Below, piece after piece: positions 19,553 to 30,396 of a DNA stretch of 64,000 bases (its first letter is position 1; every line of letters starts with the position of its first letter). A program made the translations under genes and the position numbers. The notes below the pieces were generated by a model. The model was not told the DNA's origin, made no database searches, and saw nothing but the letters and a program-made list of their open reading frames with translations. Where the stretch lies: contig NZ_OY762229.1 of NCBI RefSeq assembly GCF_963665355.1, forward strand, positions 1,488,001 to 1,552,000, read 5' to 3'. This DNA is from an uncultured Desulfobacter sp. GTDB taxonomy: Bacteria > Desulfobacterota > Desulfobacteria > Desulfobacterales > Desulfobacteraceae.

Positions 19553-20563
19553 ATGAATAATGATACGATTCTTCTGGATCACGGTGCCGGGGGCAAGGTT
19601 TCCCATGCCATGTTTTCACAACTGATTTTACCGTTGTTCGATAACGGACTATTGGCGAAACAGGATGATGGGGCCGTTTTTGAGGTGCCCGGGGGCAGGA
19701 TGGCTTTTTCAACGGATTCCTATACCGTGGACCCCATTTTTTTCCCCGGCGGGGATATCGGGGAGCTTGCCGTAAACGGCACCGTCAATGACGTGGCCAT
19801 GTGCGGGGCAACGCCCCTGTATATTTCTGTGGGGTTGATCATTGAAGAAGGCATGAAGGTTTGTGACCTTAAACGCATTCTTGAATCCATGGCCGCAGCG
19901 GCTAAAAAGGCGGGGGTAAGGATCGTCACCGGTGATACCAAGGTGGTGCCCCGGGGAAAGGTTGACAAAATATTCATCAACACATCCGGGATCGGACTTG
20001 TTCCGGCCGGGGTCAATGTATCGGGGGACGCGGCGCGACCCGGCGATAAGGTGATTGTTTCAGGCACCATTGCCGATCATGGGGTCACCATATTGAGCGA
20101 ACGCGAAGGGTTGAAATTTGATTCAAACGTCAAAAGTGACTCTGCACCCTTAAACCACATGGTCAAAGCCGTTCTGGACTCAGGATGCCCGGTTCATGTG
20201 CTGCGGGACCCCACCCGCGGGGGCCTTGGTACCACATTAAACGAAATCGCCGTCCAGTCAAAGGTGGGTATCCGGCTCTTTGAGGACCGGCTGCCGGTAC
20301 GCGGACCGGTCCGGGGCATATGCGAACTTCTGGGATTTGATCCTTTGTACCTGGCCAATGAGGGCAAACTCATCGCCATTGTACCCCAGGCCGATGCCGA
20401 CAAGGTGCTGGATATTATCCGGCAGGATGAATTCGGTAAAGAGGCTGTGATTATCGGAGAGGTTACAAATCAGGACCCGGGCCGGGTTGTGCTGGAAACC
20501 CTCATCGGCGGCACCCGGATTGTGGACATGCTGACGGGCGAGCAACTGCCCCGGATCTGCTAG
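19553..20563 (+). CDS. hypE: Carbamoyl dehydratase HypE
   Basis: Protein of 336 residues ending in LPRIC. The C-terminal Cys is the residue carbamoylated by HypF and dehydrated to thiocyanate. The PurM-like fold is seen in LDHGAGGK, FSTDSYTVDP, NGTVNDVAMCGA and LRDPTRGGL. It appears intact, but its stop codon lies right at the junction with the truncated iorB remnant, so whatever originally followed hypE has been lost. Confidence 0.95.
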   Translation: MNNDTILLDHGAGGKVSHAMFSQLILPLFDNGLLAKQDDGAVFEVPGGRMAFSTDSYTVDPIFFPGGDIGELAVNGTVNDVAMCGATPLYISVGLIIEEGMKVCDLKRILESMAAAAKKAGVRIVTGDTKVVPRGKVDKIFINTSGIGLVPAGVNVSGDAARPGDKVIVSGTIADHGVTILSEREGLKFDSNVKSDSAPLNHMVKAVLDSGCPVHVLRDPTRGGLGTTLNEIAVQSKVGIRLFEDRLPVRGPVRGICELLGFDPLYLANEGKLIAIVPQADADKVLDIIRQDEFGKEAVIIGEVTNQDPGRVVLETLIGGTRIVDMLTGEQLPRIC

Positions 20564-20962
20564 TGTTTGAAGATAAAGTCGGAGGTTTTCCGGTGACGGG
20601 TAGGTCTCCTCACCGCTGATGACACCCGTGGTCCGCACCGGCCTCATGTTGGTGATCACCTTGACGTCCGGGTTGCCATAGTCTTTCATCACCCGCAGGG
20701 CTTCGGTGGGTTCCAGGGAGACCACCATGTGTGCCCGGCCCAGGGGAATCTGGGGAGACAGGCTTCCCCTGGTGGATATGCGCAGATGGCTCATCACCGA
20801 TCCGCCGCGCTGGGAGGCGCCAAAGGTTTCGCCGATGGTGATGTCAAAACCCTTTCGGGAAAGCATGTCGCCCACCATCCGGCTGGCCAGGACGTTTCCC
20901 TGGCCGCCCACACCGGTGATAATCAGATTATAGGGGTCATGCTTCAATACTGTTGTGTTCAT
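20564..20962 (-). pseudogene. iorB: Indolepyruvate:ferredoxin oxidoreductase beta subunit, 3'-truncated
   Basis: From ATG 20962 the frame reads NLIITGVGGQGNVLASR and FGASQRGGSVMSHLR, clear IorB motifs. It is recognisable for about 130 residues up to ENLRLYLQT, whereas IorB is normally near 190-200 residues. Beyond 20564 the frame runs on antisense through hypE without a stop until 20258, which is not genuine coding sequence. It overlaps the iorA stop as ATGA. Confidence 0.8.
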
Positions 20963-21915
20963 GGGTTCACCACCTTTTCTATCGTGATCGCGTTGTGCGG
21001 GCAAACCTGGGCGCAAACACCGCACCCCACACAGACAAATTCATCGATTCGTGTTCGCTTCTCCACCGGATCCCAAATCAGGCCGGGACATTTGAAAATC
21101 CTTGTGCAAAACCGGTTACATCCGCAGGCCTCGGCCACGCATTTGTCCGGATTCACCGTCACCGTCCACGCCTTCTTGCCCTTGCGGACCGGGCTGAGCG
21201 CACAGGCTTGCCGGAGCACCAGCACACGCACGCCGCCGTCATCATCCATCAAATCCGCTATGGTTTGACGGGCTTCGGCAAACTTGAACGGATCGGCGAT
21301 TTCCACCCGCACACCCATGGCACGGCAAATAGCCGGGATGTCCAGGGCCGGCAGGGGATTTCCGGCCGCACCAAGGGGAATGCCGGGATGGGGCTGAAAG
21401 CCGGTCATGGCCGTTCCCGTGTTGTCCAGTATCACCATGATCACGTTGGCCTGGTTGTGGATGGCGTTCACCAGACCGGGCATGGCGGTGTGGGAAAAGG
21501 TGGAATCCCCGCACACCGCCATGACGGTCCGGTCAAACCCAAAGCGATGCAACTGACCGAATCCGCTGGCCATACCGATGCCTGACCCCATGGCGGCACA
21601 GGTTTTTACGGTCTGAAACCCGCAGTCCGACACGCCCATGACGTAACAGCCGATGTCACCGGCAATGAACCCTTTACGGTTATCAAGTTTCATGGCTTCA
21701 TGGAGCAGCCAGAAGGAGGCGCAGTGGGGGCAGCCGGGGCAGAAGGTCATGGGCCGGCCCGGAATGCTGCCCTCCAGTTCTTGTGTAATTTGGGCCCGGT
21801 AATCGGCAGCGGAATCGTGCACAGGCAGATCAAGAAGCGTTGCCAGAGCTTTCATGACACGGTCCGGGTTCAGTTCATCCACCAGGGGAATGCTCTGATC
21901 CCCGCGTCCGTCCAT
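20959..21915 (-). pseudogene. iorA: Indolepyruvate:ferredoxin oxidoreductase alpha subunit, 5'-truncated
   Basis: The C-terminal half of IorA remains: the TPP-binding region (FCPGCPHCASFW, GDIGCYVMG, CGDSTFSHTAMPGLVNA, DNTGTAMTG) and a C-terminal ferredoxin domain (CVGCGVCAQVCPHNAI). Normal IorA is about 600 residues; the N-terminal half is absent and the frame upstream of 21915 is unrelated. With iorB also cut, the arylpyruvate oxidation enzyme cannot be made from this copy. Confidence 0.85.
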
Positions 21916-22201
21916 GGGCTGTTGACATACCGTTCTATGTTGATTGATCCTTTGGACGAGTTTATTCTGATGTTGTGCCTTATTGGAGTCCAAAATTTAT
22001 GTTTCACATGAAACTATGACTTGTTTTCAGTCGTGTCTGATTAGATTGCTGCAGCAACTCTCAGTGAAGATTGAAACCCTTAACCAATGTGCTTTTTGGG
22101 AAATAAATCCAATTTAATGTTGGTGTCCCTTCGGTAAGCCTGCATGAATTCAATCTCCGCAGCTGATATAACGGTCCCATCAATATTTTAAGGAGGGACC
22201 C

Positions 22202-22368
22202 ATGAATAAAACAAAGCTGACGGACACGCAGTATTCAGCACGGGAAAAGGTGGAACAGCAGTTTGCAGCCTGGAGAGAAACGCGGACAAAAAGAGGTCGT
22301 ATTCCGGATTCGTTATGGTTTGCGGCTGTAGATCTTTATTATTCTTATGGCCTGAGTATAAATCAACT
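22202..22368 (+). pseudogene. IS66-type accessory protein, N-terminal fragment
   Basis: The start MNKTKLTDTQ is followed by AAWRETRTKRGRIPDSLWFA and a HTH-like SINQL. This matches the small helix-turn-helix protein at the left end of IS66-type elements. AAGGAGGGACCC gives a strong ribosome-binding site. Homology stops near 22368, where the inverted IS fragment begins; the frame to 22459 is a chance fusion. Confidence 0.6.
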
Positions 22369-22439
22369 AAAGTTTCCTATAAATTTACCAAGCACTTGCT
22401 ATGCAACCATGTGCAGCAAGGTCTTGACCAAAGATTTTC
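22366..22439 (-). mobile_element. Inverted copy of the IS end seen near 15.1 kb
   Basis: From CTAAAGTTTCC through the transposase C-terminal codons, this stretch matches the reverse complement of about 15105-15175 with only a few differences. On the minus strand it reads KSLVKTLLHMVA stop, against KSLVRTLLNMVA at 15.1 kb. It is therefore the right end of a related IS4-type element, in opposite orientation. Confidence 0.75.
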
Positions 22440-22455
22440 GACCTGTGCGGGTGGC

Positions 22456-23739
22456 TTAAGCAGCCAGCTTGAAATCTAAGCTCTTTGTTTCAAACCATTT
22501 TTCATTTTCTTTATTTCTTTTTATGGCCGTGATTGTTGCCAATCCAACTGAACCCGCTTTTGACCAACTCATTCCATTGTGTTTTTGACGGCTTGAGACG
22601 ACAAGGTCATTCATTTTTTCACCGATAGCACTGGAGTTACATAAACCCAGTTCTTTCCTTACCGCATAGCAGGGAATATCCGGTTTATTCCTTTTCAAAT
22701 AGGCAATCAGTTTATCTAACTTTTCCACTTGCTTTATGGAATCTTTATCGATTGCCTCCAAGTGGCCTACAGCTTCATCAATTAACCCATACCACAACAG
22801 CGGCTTAAGATTATCAAGAATTTCGTTGCGGATGAATCGTCCCTTAAGCGCCAGGCTCAATTGTTTTTTGCATTTCTTTTCCAAATGATACCAATCAAGA
22901 ATGACACCAATATTCCCATACCAACTGAACCAGTTGAAAATGGAATCGTTTAGTATTTTATGACCGTCGGTGAAGAACTGGATACGGTCGCCTATCAAAT
23001 CATTATGGAACAGAAAAGCTGTTAAAAATAACAAGACATTCTTTGTGCCAGTGCCATTCAACACATATTTACCCGCATGTGCTTTGGATATATGAGCAAT
23101 GGTGTTATGGATATATTTCCGTTTTCCTCGTTCCAATTTGATACCGCCGGGCCGGAACTCTTCTTGTTTCTTTACATTCACGTCATCAATTGAAATTTCT
23201 GTACTACGCTCTGGATTTTCATAGGGTACAGGATTCCTCAAGATGGCTTCAATGTTGATATCCTGATCCCGGCAACATTTATCTACTGCATTTAAGACAA
23301 ACTGCTTGGCCACTGTTATCGGATGATTACTATTATATTCAAGTTTGATATCCCGGCATGTACCATCTTCTGAGAAACCGTTCTCCTTAAGAATACAGCG
23401 TGCTTTTTTATCGATATAGCCGAGGGCTTCTCGTCCTTCTTTTTCCGTACAGTCATGAAGTGTCCGGGAAGGGGTGCCTCCTTGTTCTTGATGTCGAATA
23501 CGATTAATCAGTTGTGCCGTTTTCTGATAAGATTTTTCGGTATTGCCATAGATCATGGCAATATCTTTAAACCCGATGGTTTTATAAATCTCGACTCCTC
23601 TCAGGCAGACAAACAAATCTTGAGCTGTGTTGTATTGACTTTGGTTCTCATGACAAACGGTATGAGTTGTAAAACTGAAGCGTCCAATTTCTCCGTCGAC
23701 CTTATAACAGACAGGTGAATGATTATATCTCGAGCCCAT
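22456..23739 (-). CDS. Putative DDE-type transposase, family uncertain
   Basis: Long frame of 427 residues. Segments such as FFTDGHKILNDSIFNWF, NIGVILDWYHLEKKCKKQLS and a late acidic region suggest an RNase-H-fold transposase related to ISLre2/ISKra4-type elements, with D in the DWYHLEKK motif. It sits among IS remnants. The start is uncertain and the protein may be slightly N-truncated. Its stop abuts the inverted IS fragment. Transposase is the best call; the family is a guess. Confidence 0.55.
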   Translation of the reverse strand: MGSRYNHSPVCYKVDGEIGRFSFTTHTVCHENQSQYNTAQDLFVCLRGVEIYKTIGFKDIAMIYGNTEKSYQKTAQLINRIRHQEQGGTPSRTLHDCTEKEGREALGYIDKKARCILKENGFSEDGTCRDIKLEYNSNHPITVAKQFVLNAVDKCCRDQDINIEAILRNPVPYENPERSTEISIDDVNVKKQEEFRPGGIKLERGKRKYIHNTIAHISKAHAGKYVLNGTGTKNVLLFLTAFLFHNDLIGDRIQFFTDGHKILNDSIFNWFSWYGNIGVILDWYHLEKKCKKQLSLALKGRFIRNEILDNLKPLLWYGLIDEAVGHLEAIDKDSIKQVEKLDKLIAYLKRNKPDIPCYAVRKELGLCNSSAIGEKMNDLVVSSRQKHNGMSWSKAGSVGLATITAIKRNKENEKWFETKSLDFKLAA

Positions 23740-24026
23740 TGCCTAAATAGGGCACGATGGGTTCCAAATGGGGGGGGAGAGTTGGGTGACTGGCTCCTCT
23801 ACCAGATAGTTTCACTTTTTGAAAAACTGATTGTCTTTTGGACTGGAGTTGTATAGTTTGCACTATAGATAGTTAAAAAAAATTTACCATGAAGATATCT
23901 TTCAATCTGCTCTTTTAAGATTCCATCCAAATAGTCGAGCATTGGAAAATTCGCCCATTTTTAAGCTACGAGACGAATTTAAAATAAAACCACTATTGTT
24001 ATTAAACAAATTTCCTGGAGAATTAT

Positions 24027-24428
24027 ATGAGTAAAATAGTAGCGGCTACCAATTCCATGATTGCCAATTCTGACAAAATATCAACTGTCATTAATAGTGA
24101 TAGTTATTGGTTTTTTTTATATGATAAAAAATATGCTTGGTGTGTAGAAAATTTGAACTACGAAGGAACAAATAGTTCTATTTTGTACTTTTTAAAGGCT
24201 GAAGGAAAATTCTATGTTAATGACCTAAAAACATTTGAAAGGCTGAGTCGTCAAGATGTTAGATTATTAGTAAAACAAGGTGAGGCGATTGAGTATAATT
24301 CAAATGAGATTGGGACAGATGAAGCGCTGCAAGCATTTCGCCTGCTTTTCACCACAGTAAAGGAAAAAGGCTTCGGTATAGATAACATATTGGATGACAT
24401 AAAAAATATAGGTCTCACCACTACTTGA
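24027..24428 (+). CDS. Hypothetical protein
   Basis: Protein of 133 residues with CTGGAGAA as ribosome-binding site. It is soluble and AT-rich in codon use compared with the surrounding genes, which suggests recent transfer. No motif is recognised. It stands alone between the IS cluster and the groL island. Confidence 0.6.
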   Translation: MSKIVAATNSMIANSDKISTVINSDSYWFFLYDKKYAWCVENLNYEGTNSSILYFLKAEGKFYVNDLKTFERLSRQDVRLLVKQGEAIEYNSNEIGTDEALQAFRLLFTTVKEKGFGIDNILDDIKNIGLTTT

Positions 24429-24732
24429 AGTCTGTAGTATCTGCTGATTTTCTCTCTGTGAAGAAGATAGCCTTGAACCCTTTTTAAGACCTCCATTCAA
24501 ATCCTGGTTTTAAAAAAAGGCTTGTCAGGGATTTAGAGCGTTTTTTAAAGCAATTTCATCGTATTTTGGCGCAAGTCGGCCACCCCGAAAAATTGCGGGT
24601 AATCAGATTGCTGAAATAAGGCTGAGCTAAATCAGCCCAGCAAACTGAGCCTCATAAGGCTTTCTTCACTGATTTTTTCATCACGATAGAGCTGTACGGT
24701 TTGACATAAAAGAGACCAAATGCGGTTTCTGT
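24429..24732. other. Gene-free interval downstream of the hypothetical gene
   Basis: No coding frame is supported here. GGCTGAGCTAAATCAGCCCAG (24621-24641) contains a short GGCTGA/TCAGCC inverted repeat. Confidence 0.3.
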
Positions 24733-24780
24733 CGGTTCCCTGATAAAGGCTGCAACCAAAACCGCAAAAATTTTGCAGCC
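24733..24780 (-). terminator. Nested hairpin downstream of groL
   Basis: GGTTCC/GGAACC encloses GGCTGCAA/TTGCAGCC, an 8-bp inner stem. On the minus strand the inner stem is followed by TTTATC. It lies about 20-75 bases past the groL stop, where a terminator is expected. The U-run is short, so strength is uncertain. Confidence 0.45.
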
Positions 24781-24807
24781 ACCGGAACCTGAGCCGATTC
24801 CAAAGGA

Positions 24808-26472
<1,665 letters not shown>

Positions 26473-26531
26473 TTACTTAAAAGGCGTTCTGCACCCTGGT
26501 TGAAGTTTAACCAGAGAGTCATTTACAGGCA

Positions 26532-27281
26532 TCATTTAGCTGTGAACGTTACGCCGAATTTTTGCTCAAATGCGCATGCGATGATTTGAGCAGCCTGAAG
26601 TTCCTGGGTAATGTGATCCATATGAATGACCAGATCAAATTCATCGGGAGAGATTTTTTCCCTGAGAAAAACCTTTTTGAAAAATTCATGATGTTCATCA
26701 TCAATGATGTTTAATTGTTCTTCTGCTTCACTGTTCCCGATACCCAGCGTATTTGCCAGTTTTTCAATCCGATTCTTTTTGCTGCACACCAATTGTACCG
26801 ATAGAATGGTATGGCGGGACAGAATCAAGTGAGTTCCCCGGCCGACAAATATCGTCGGTTCGGTATGTGCCAATGCAGCGACCGTTTTTGCCAGTTGTTT
26901 GGCATAATCGGTTTTAAAAAATTTTTTCTCAACAGAGAGAGAAACAAGCAGTTCACTCATTTTTCCCGGAAACCGCTCGTCAAAAGTCTTAATAATCTTT
27001 TCTGTGAGAAAAGAATCTTTTGCCATATGTTCTATAATTTCTTTATCAATCACACGATAGCCTGTTATTTCCGACAGAAAGTCGGCCACTTCCATGGCAC
27101 CGGCACCTATCCCGCGGGATAGACAAATACAATGCTTTTGTGAGAACTGGTCGGCGGCCTTTATTTCTGCCTGGGCTCGTTCCCATTTTTCGACTTGCGT
27201 ACCGGCCCAATCTGAGGCGCTCATCATTTTTTTGCCGTAATATCCGGGAGGGTAGACTGTTTCTTTCGATGTATTTCTCAT
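26532..27281 (-). CDS. Cytidylate kinase-like family protein
   Basis: Protein of 249 residues. After a 50-residue N-terminal extension it reads HCICLSRGIGAGAMEVADFL in place of the usual P-loop, then GYRVIDKEIIEHMA and VGRGTHLIL. These are features of the cytidylate-kinase-like (Cytidylate_kin2) family. The P-loop lacks the invariant Lys of true kinases, so nucleotide kinase activity is doubtful. It lies just upstream of groL. A decayed copy of the gene and its leader lies at 37.1-37.5 kb. Confidence 0.75.
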   Translation of the reverse strand: MRNTSKETVYPPGYYGKKMMSASDWAGTQVEKWERAQAEIKAADQFSQKHCICLSRGIGAGAMEVADFLSEITGYRVIDKEIIEHMAKDSFLTEKIIKTFDERFPGKMSELLVSLSVEKKFFKTDYAKQLAKTVAALAHTEPTIFVGRGTHLILSRHTILSVQLVCSKKNRIEKLANTLGIGNSEAEEQLNIIDDEHHEFFKKVFLREKISPDEFDLVIHMDHITQELQAAQIIACAFEQKFGVTFTAK

Positions 27282-27324
27282 ATCTTTTTTCTCCTTTAGG
27301 GATGGTTTCTTGAAACTTAATAAT

Positions 27325-27480
27325 TCACGTTATGTGCCAGGACAGAATACATCAGCATCTGCTCTGTAACATATTGATTAAGAGACAAAGTCAAATCAGC
27401 AGATGATGTGGAAAGTCTTTAACGACCGGATGAAAAAGATCATAGATATCCAAACGGTCATATTTGACCCCGTTTCAAAT
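27325..27480 (-). promoter_or_regulatory. Leader of the kinase-like gene with candidate -24 box and upstream inverted repeat
   Basis: On the minus strand TGGCAC lies at 27334-27339, 53 bases before the ATG, with GTGA ten bases on where TTGC would be ideal. ATTTGA-N7-TCAAAT (27462-27480) lies about 125 bases further upstream, a usual distance for a sigma-54 activator site. The arrangement is preserved in the duplicate at 37.3-37.5 kb. The -12 element is poor, so the promoter class is tentative. Confidence 0.4.
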
Positions 27481-27510
27481 GGCAGGTTGCTGCGGCCAGG
27501 TCAATTCATC

Positions 27511-28008
27511 TTAATTGTCATCGGCTGCCAGATTGATTTTTTTCATCCGGATGATATGTTCAATCATCTTTTGCTCAAACTTCCCTTTGGCCTCAGAAAT
27601 ATTTTTTTGAAGACCCAGTGCGGTAACAACATCCGGAGATTTTTTGACAAGCTCGGCTTTCAGGTAAAGTTCTTTTTCATAAATCGTCTGTCTGAGATCT
27701 TCTGTGGCCTCGATAAACGACGCCTGCTCCGTATTCATTTTATTTATGGTAGTATCGCTTAATTTCCCGTCATATCCTGGATATTTGTTGGACCTGCCCC
27801 ACGTTCCACTTTCCCGGAAACCGTACCGCATCATACTCTGTCCATATTGTATAATTTCATCGGGGTCCTGGCCCGCATTATTGTAGGAACCATATCCTTC
27901 CCGGCGAATGTCCGTGCTCAAATCCTGCCCAAAGGCATTAAAAGGCAGCGTAAACATGAAACTGATAAATAAGGCCGCTACTACTTTTTTAATACGATGG
28001 TATCTCAT
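27511..28008 (-). CDS. Periplasmic ZraP/CpxP-like stress protein
   Basis: Protein of 165 residues with a signal peptide ending near NAFGQ. The helical core MNTEQASFIEATEDLRQTIY, LYLKAELVKKSPDV and GKFEQKMIEHIIRMKK follows the pattern of ZraP/Spy-type periplasmic chaperones or metal-responsive proteins. It would bind misfolded proteins or metal in the periplasm. ZraP is classically under sigma-54 control, which fits the sigma-54 activator in this island. Confidence 0.75.
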   Translation of the reverse strand: MRYHRIKKVVAALFISFMFTLPFNAFGQDLSTDIRREGYGSYNNAGQDPDEIIQYGQSMMRYGFRESGTWGRSNKYPGYDGKLSDTTINKMNTEQASFIEATEDLRQTIYEKELYLKAELVKKSPDVVTALGLQKNISEAKGKFEQKMIEHIIRMKKINLAADDN

Positions 28009-28202
28009 TTTAAAATTTCCTCAATTTGTCCATAAAAAATGGATCATTCGTGTTTTTTTTTGGGTAGGACTCCAACTCTCGTCGCCCCGATCTTGTTTCT
28101 CCCTATGTCCCTGTTTTCATACTTGCTCAGGCTGGTTTTTGAATTCTGACCGGATTCCTGATTGTCATCTTATCTGTGGTCTTTGGTTTTCAACCATGGA
28201 CA

Positions 28203-28388
28203 TTATTTAGTTACCCATGGGAATGGATCTAATGTCCCAAACAGATTGCCCAACCACAAAACAAAGGCGATAACAGCGAGAATGTTAAGAATCTGCCGGA
28301 TTCTTCTGTCCATGGGAATGTAATTGTTGGCTATCCAGAACAGAAATCCGACAAAGATTAAAATGATTGCAAATTGTGCAAGGTCCAT
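28203..28388 (-). CDS. Small inner-membrane protein (Thivi_2564-like)
   Basis: Protein of 61 residues with two hydrophobic helices (about 6-22 and 36-53) around NNYIPMDRRIRQILN. This matches the small Thivi_2564-type membrane family found near stress genes. AGGAGAAG precedes the ATG. The function is unknown. Confidence 0.7.
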   Translation of the reverse strand: MDLAQFAIILIFVGFLFWIANNYIPMDRRIRQILNILAVIAFVLWLGNLFGTLDPFPWVTK

Positions 28389-28524
28389 AATTACTTCTCC
28401 TTTTTTTACGCATCATTTCTTATACCCCGGATGATGTCATATGGTGCCTGGGGCCGGCCATGGTGAACGCTTTGGAACCAGCCGTGACCTTTCTTCCCCA
28501 CTTAGGAAACGACTCGTTGTTCCC

Positions 28525-30396
28525 TTATGGGCCCATCATGGCTCTGAGCTCATCCCCCCGGACGGTTTCCTGTTTGGAAAGAAGCGCCGCCAGCTTATCC
28601 AGCAACGCCCTTTTACCTGAAAGGATCTTTTGTACCCGCCGATGGGCTTCTTTCATCATCAGGGAGACCTCTTCATCAATCAGGGCTGCCTTTTCATCAC
28701 TGTAATTTTTTTCGGAAGAATAACCCTGGGGAAGAAACATGGGGGTTCGCTGACGGTCATAACTCACAAGACCTATCCGGTCACTCATGCCATATTCCGC
28801 CACCATGGACCGGATAATATCCGTTGCCCGCTGGAGGTCATTCTGGGCCCCGGTTGATATTTCATTAAACACCAGTTCCTCTGCCACCCGGCCTCCCAGA
28901 AGCACTGCCAGCCGGTCGAGCAATTCAGAACGTGTCATAAGATATCTGTCTTCCGTGGGCTGCTGCTGTGTGTATCCCAGCGCTGCGATCCCCCTGGGAA
29001 GAATGGATATTTTATGGACAGGATCGGCAAATTCAACCGATTCGGCGACAATGGCATGGCCGGACTCATGAAATGCCACAATCTCTTTTTCACGGGCATT
29101 CATCACCCGGTTCTTTTTTTGAAGCCCTCCGATCACCCGGTCAATGGCTTCGTCAAAATCACTGGATTCCACGGCATCCTTGTTGTTTCTGGCCGCCAGC
29201 AAGGCACTCTCATTGACAATATTGGCAAGATCAGCACCCACAAAACCGGGAGTTCGGCCGGCAATTTTTCCTAGGTCCACATCATCACCCAGCACCACAT
29301 GTCTGGAATGGATTTTTAGAATCGCTTCCCGGCCGTTGATATCCGGTCGATCCACCAGAACCTGCCGGTCCAGGCGGCCCGGCCTTAACAGTGCCGGATC
29401 CAGAATTTCAGGCCGATTGGTAGCCGCCATGATGATGACCCCTTTATTGGTATCAAAGCCATCCATCTCCACCAAGAGCTGGTTCAATGTCTGCTCCCGT
29501 TCGTCATGGCCCCCCATGGCATTCATTCCCCGGGCTTTGCCCAGGGCATCCAGTTCGTCGATAAAGATGATACATGGCGCCTGGCTGCCTGCCTGGGAGA
29601 AAAGATCGCGAACCCTTGCCGCGCCGATCCCCACAAACATCTCCACAAATTCTGATCCGTTGATGCTGAAAAACGGCACCTTTGCCTCACCGGCCACCGC
29701 CTTTGCCAGCAGCGTTTTGCCGGTTCCCGGCGGTCCCACCAGAAGAACGCCTTTGGGAATTCTTCCGCCCAGTTTCTGAAATTTTTCCGGCATGGTTAAA
29801 AAATCAACCACCTCTTCCAGCTCCTCACGGGCTTCGTCAATGCCGGCCACATCTTCAAAAGAGACCTTGGTGTCACTTTCTGCAAAAATTTTGGCCTTAT
29901 TTTTACCGAAGGACATCACCCCTGCGCCTGCGCCCATATTTTTGGCGGTGAACCGCCAGATCAGAAAAAAAAACCCAAGGGGCAGAACCCAGGACAGAAG
30001 GTTAGCCAGGAATCGATTCTCAGTTCGGCCGGAATAACGGATATTGTGTTCATCCATCTCTCTTGCAAGGCCCGGATCATTCACGCGGACGGTAACGAAC
30101 TTTTGTTCCGGTGTCCCCATGAGCAAGCCTTCGATTTTCTCAGGACTGATTAAGATATCATCCACACCGCCCTCAGCCATGGACTGCTTGAACTGACTGT
30201 ATGGGATCGCCTGCCTCTTGGAAGCAAAAAAGGACTGCTGAAGAAAGGCAAGCCCCCAGAAAATGATCACAACGGTCCAGAGGTTTAAAAACGGTTTGGA
30301 AGCCCCGGGTTTCTTATCTGATTTGGCTTCTGTTCCGGCAAACAGGCTGCGCAATTTCTCCTGGATGGCTTTTAACGGATTCGGTTTGTTCGACAT
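28525..30396 (-). CDS. ftsH: ATP-dependent zinc metalloprotease FtsH
   Basis: Protein of 623 residues. It has an N-terminal cytoplasmic extension, a first transmembrane helix ([13 protein letters not shown]), a periplasmic domain, a second helix, the AAA+ module with [12 protein letters not shown] near residue 217 and FIDELDALG, and the zinc-protease motif HESGH near residue 440. It degrades damaged or unassembled membrane proteins. ATG 30396 has AAAGGAT at good spacing. The 83-base overlap with the end of the GGDEF gene suggests coupling. SPFH partners upstream match the FtsH-HflKC theme. It is probably a stress-specific paralogue. Confidence 0.93.
   Translation of the reverse strand: MSNKPNPLKAIQEKLRSLFAGTEAKSDKKPGASKPFLNLWTVVIIFWGLAFLQQSFFASKRQAIPYSQFKQSMAEGGVDDILISPEKIEGLLMGTPEQKFVTVRVNDPGLAREMDEHNIRYSGRTENRFLANLLSWVLPLGFFFLIWRFTAKNMGAGAGVMSFGKNKAKIFAESDTKVSFEDVAGIDEAREELEEVVDFLTMPEKFQKLGGRIPKGVLLVGPPGTGKTLLAKAVAGEAKVPFFSINGSEFVEMFVGIGAARVRDLFSQAGSQAPCIIFIDELDALGKARGMNAMGGHDEREQTLNQLLVEMDGFDTNKGVIIMAATNRPEILDPALLRPGRLDRQVLVDRPDINGREAILKIHSRHVVLGDDVDLGKIAGRTPGFVGADLANIVNESALLAARNNKDAVESSDFDEAIDRVIGGLQKKNRVMNAREKEIVAFHESGHAIVAESVEFADPVHKISILPRGIAALGYTQQQPTEDRYLMTRSELLDRLAVLLGGRVAEELVFNEISTGAQNDLQRATDIIRSMVAEYGMSDRIGLVSYDRQRTPMFLPQGYSSEKNYSDEKAALIDEEVSLMMKEAHRRVQKILSGKRALLDKLAALLSKQETVRGDELRAMMGP

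Noticed and set aside
20258-20563. Extension of the iorB frame through hypE
   Set aside because: Antisense to the conserved 3' end of hypE; IorB homology stops at the junction.
22202-22459. 85-codon frame taken as one intact gene
   Set aside because: Its second half reads the inverted IS end, so it is a chance fusion.
23770-23777. Run of 8 G residues upstream of the putative transposase
   Set aside because: Shorter than typical variable tracts and not in a position affecting a recognisable gene start.
28389-28524. TGGCCGGCCCCAGGCA as a sigma-54 promoter before the small membrane gene
   Set aside because: GG-N10-GC spacing fits, but the remaining positions are unlike the consensus and it is simply GC-rich.
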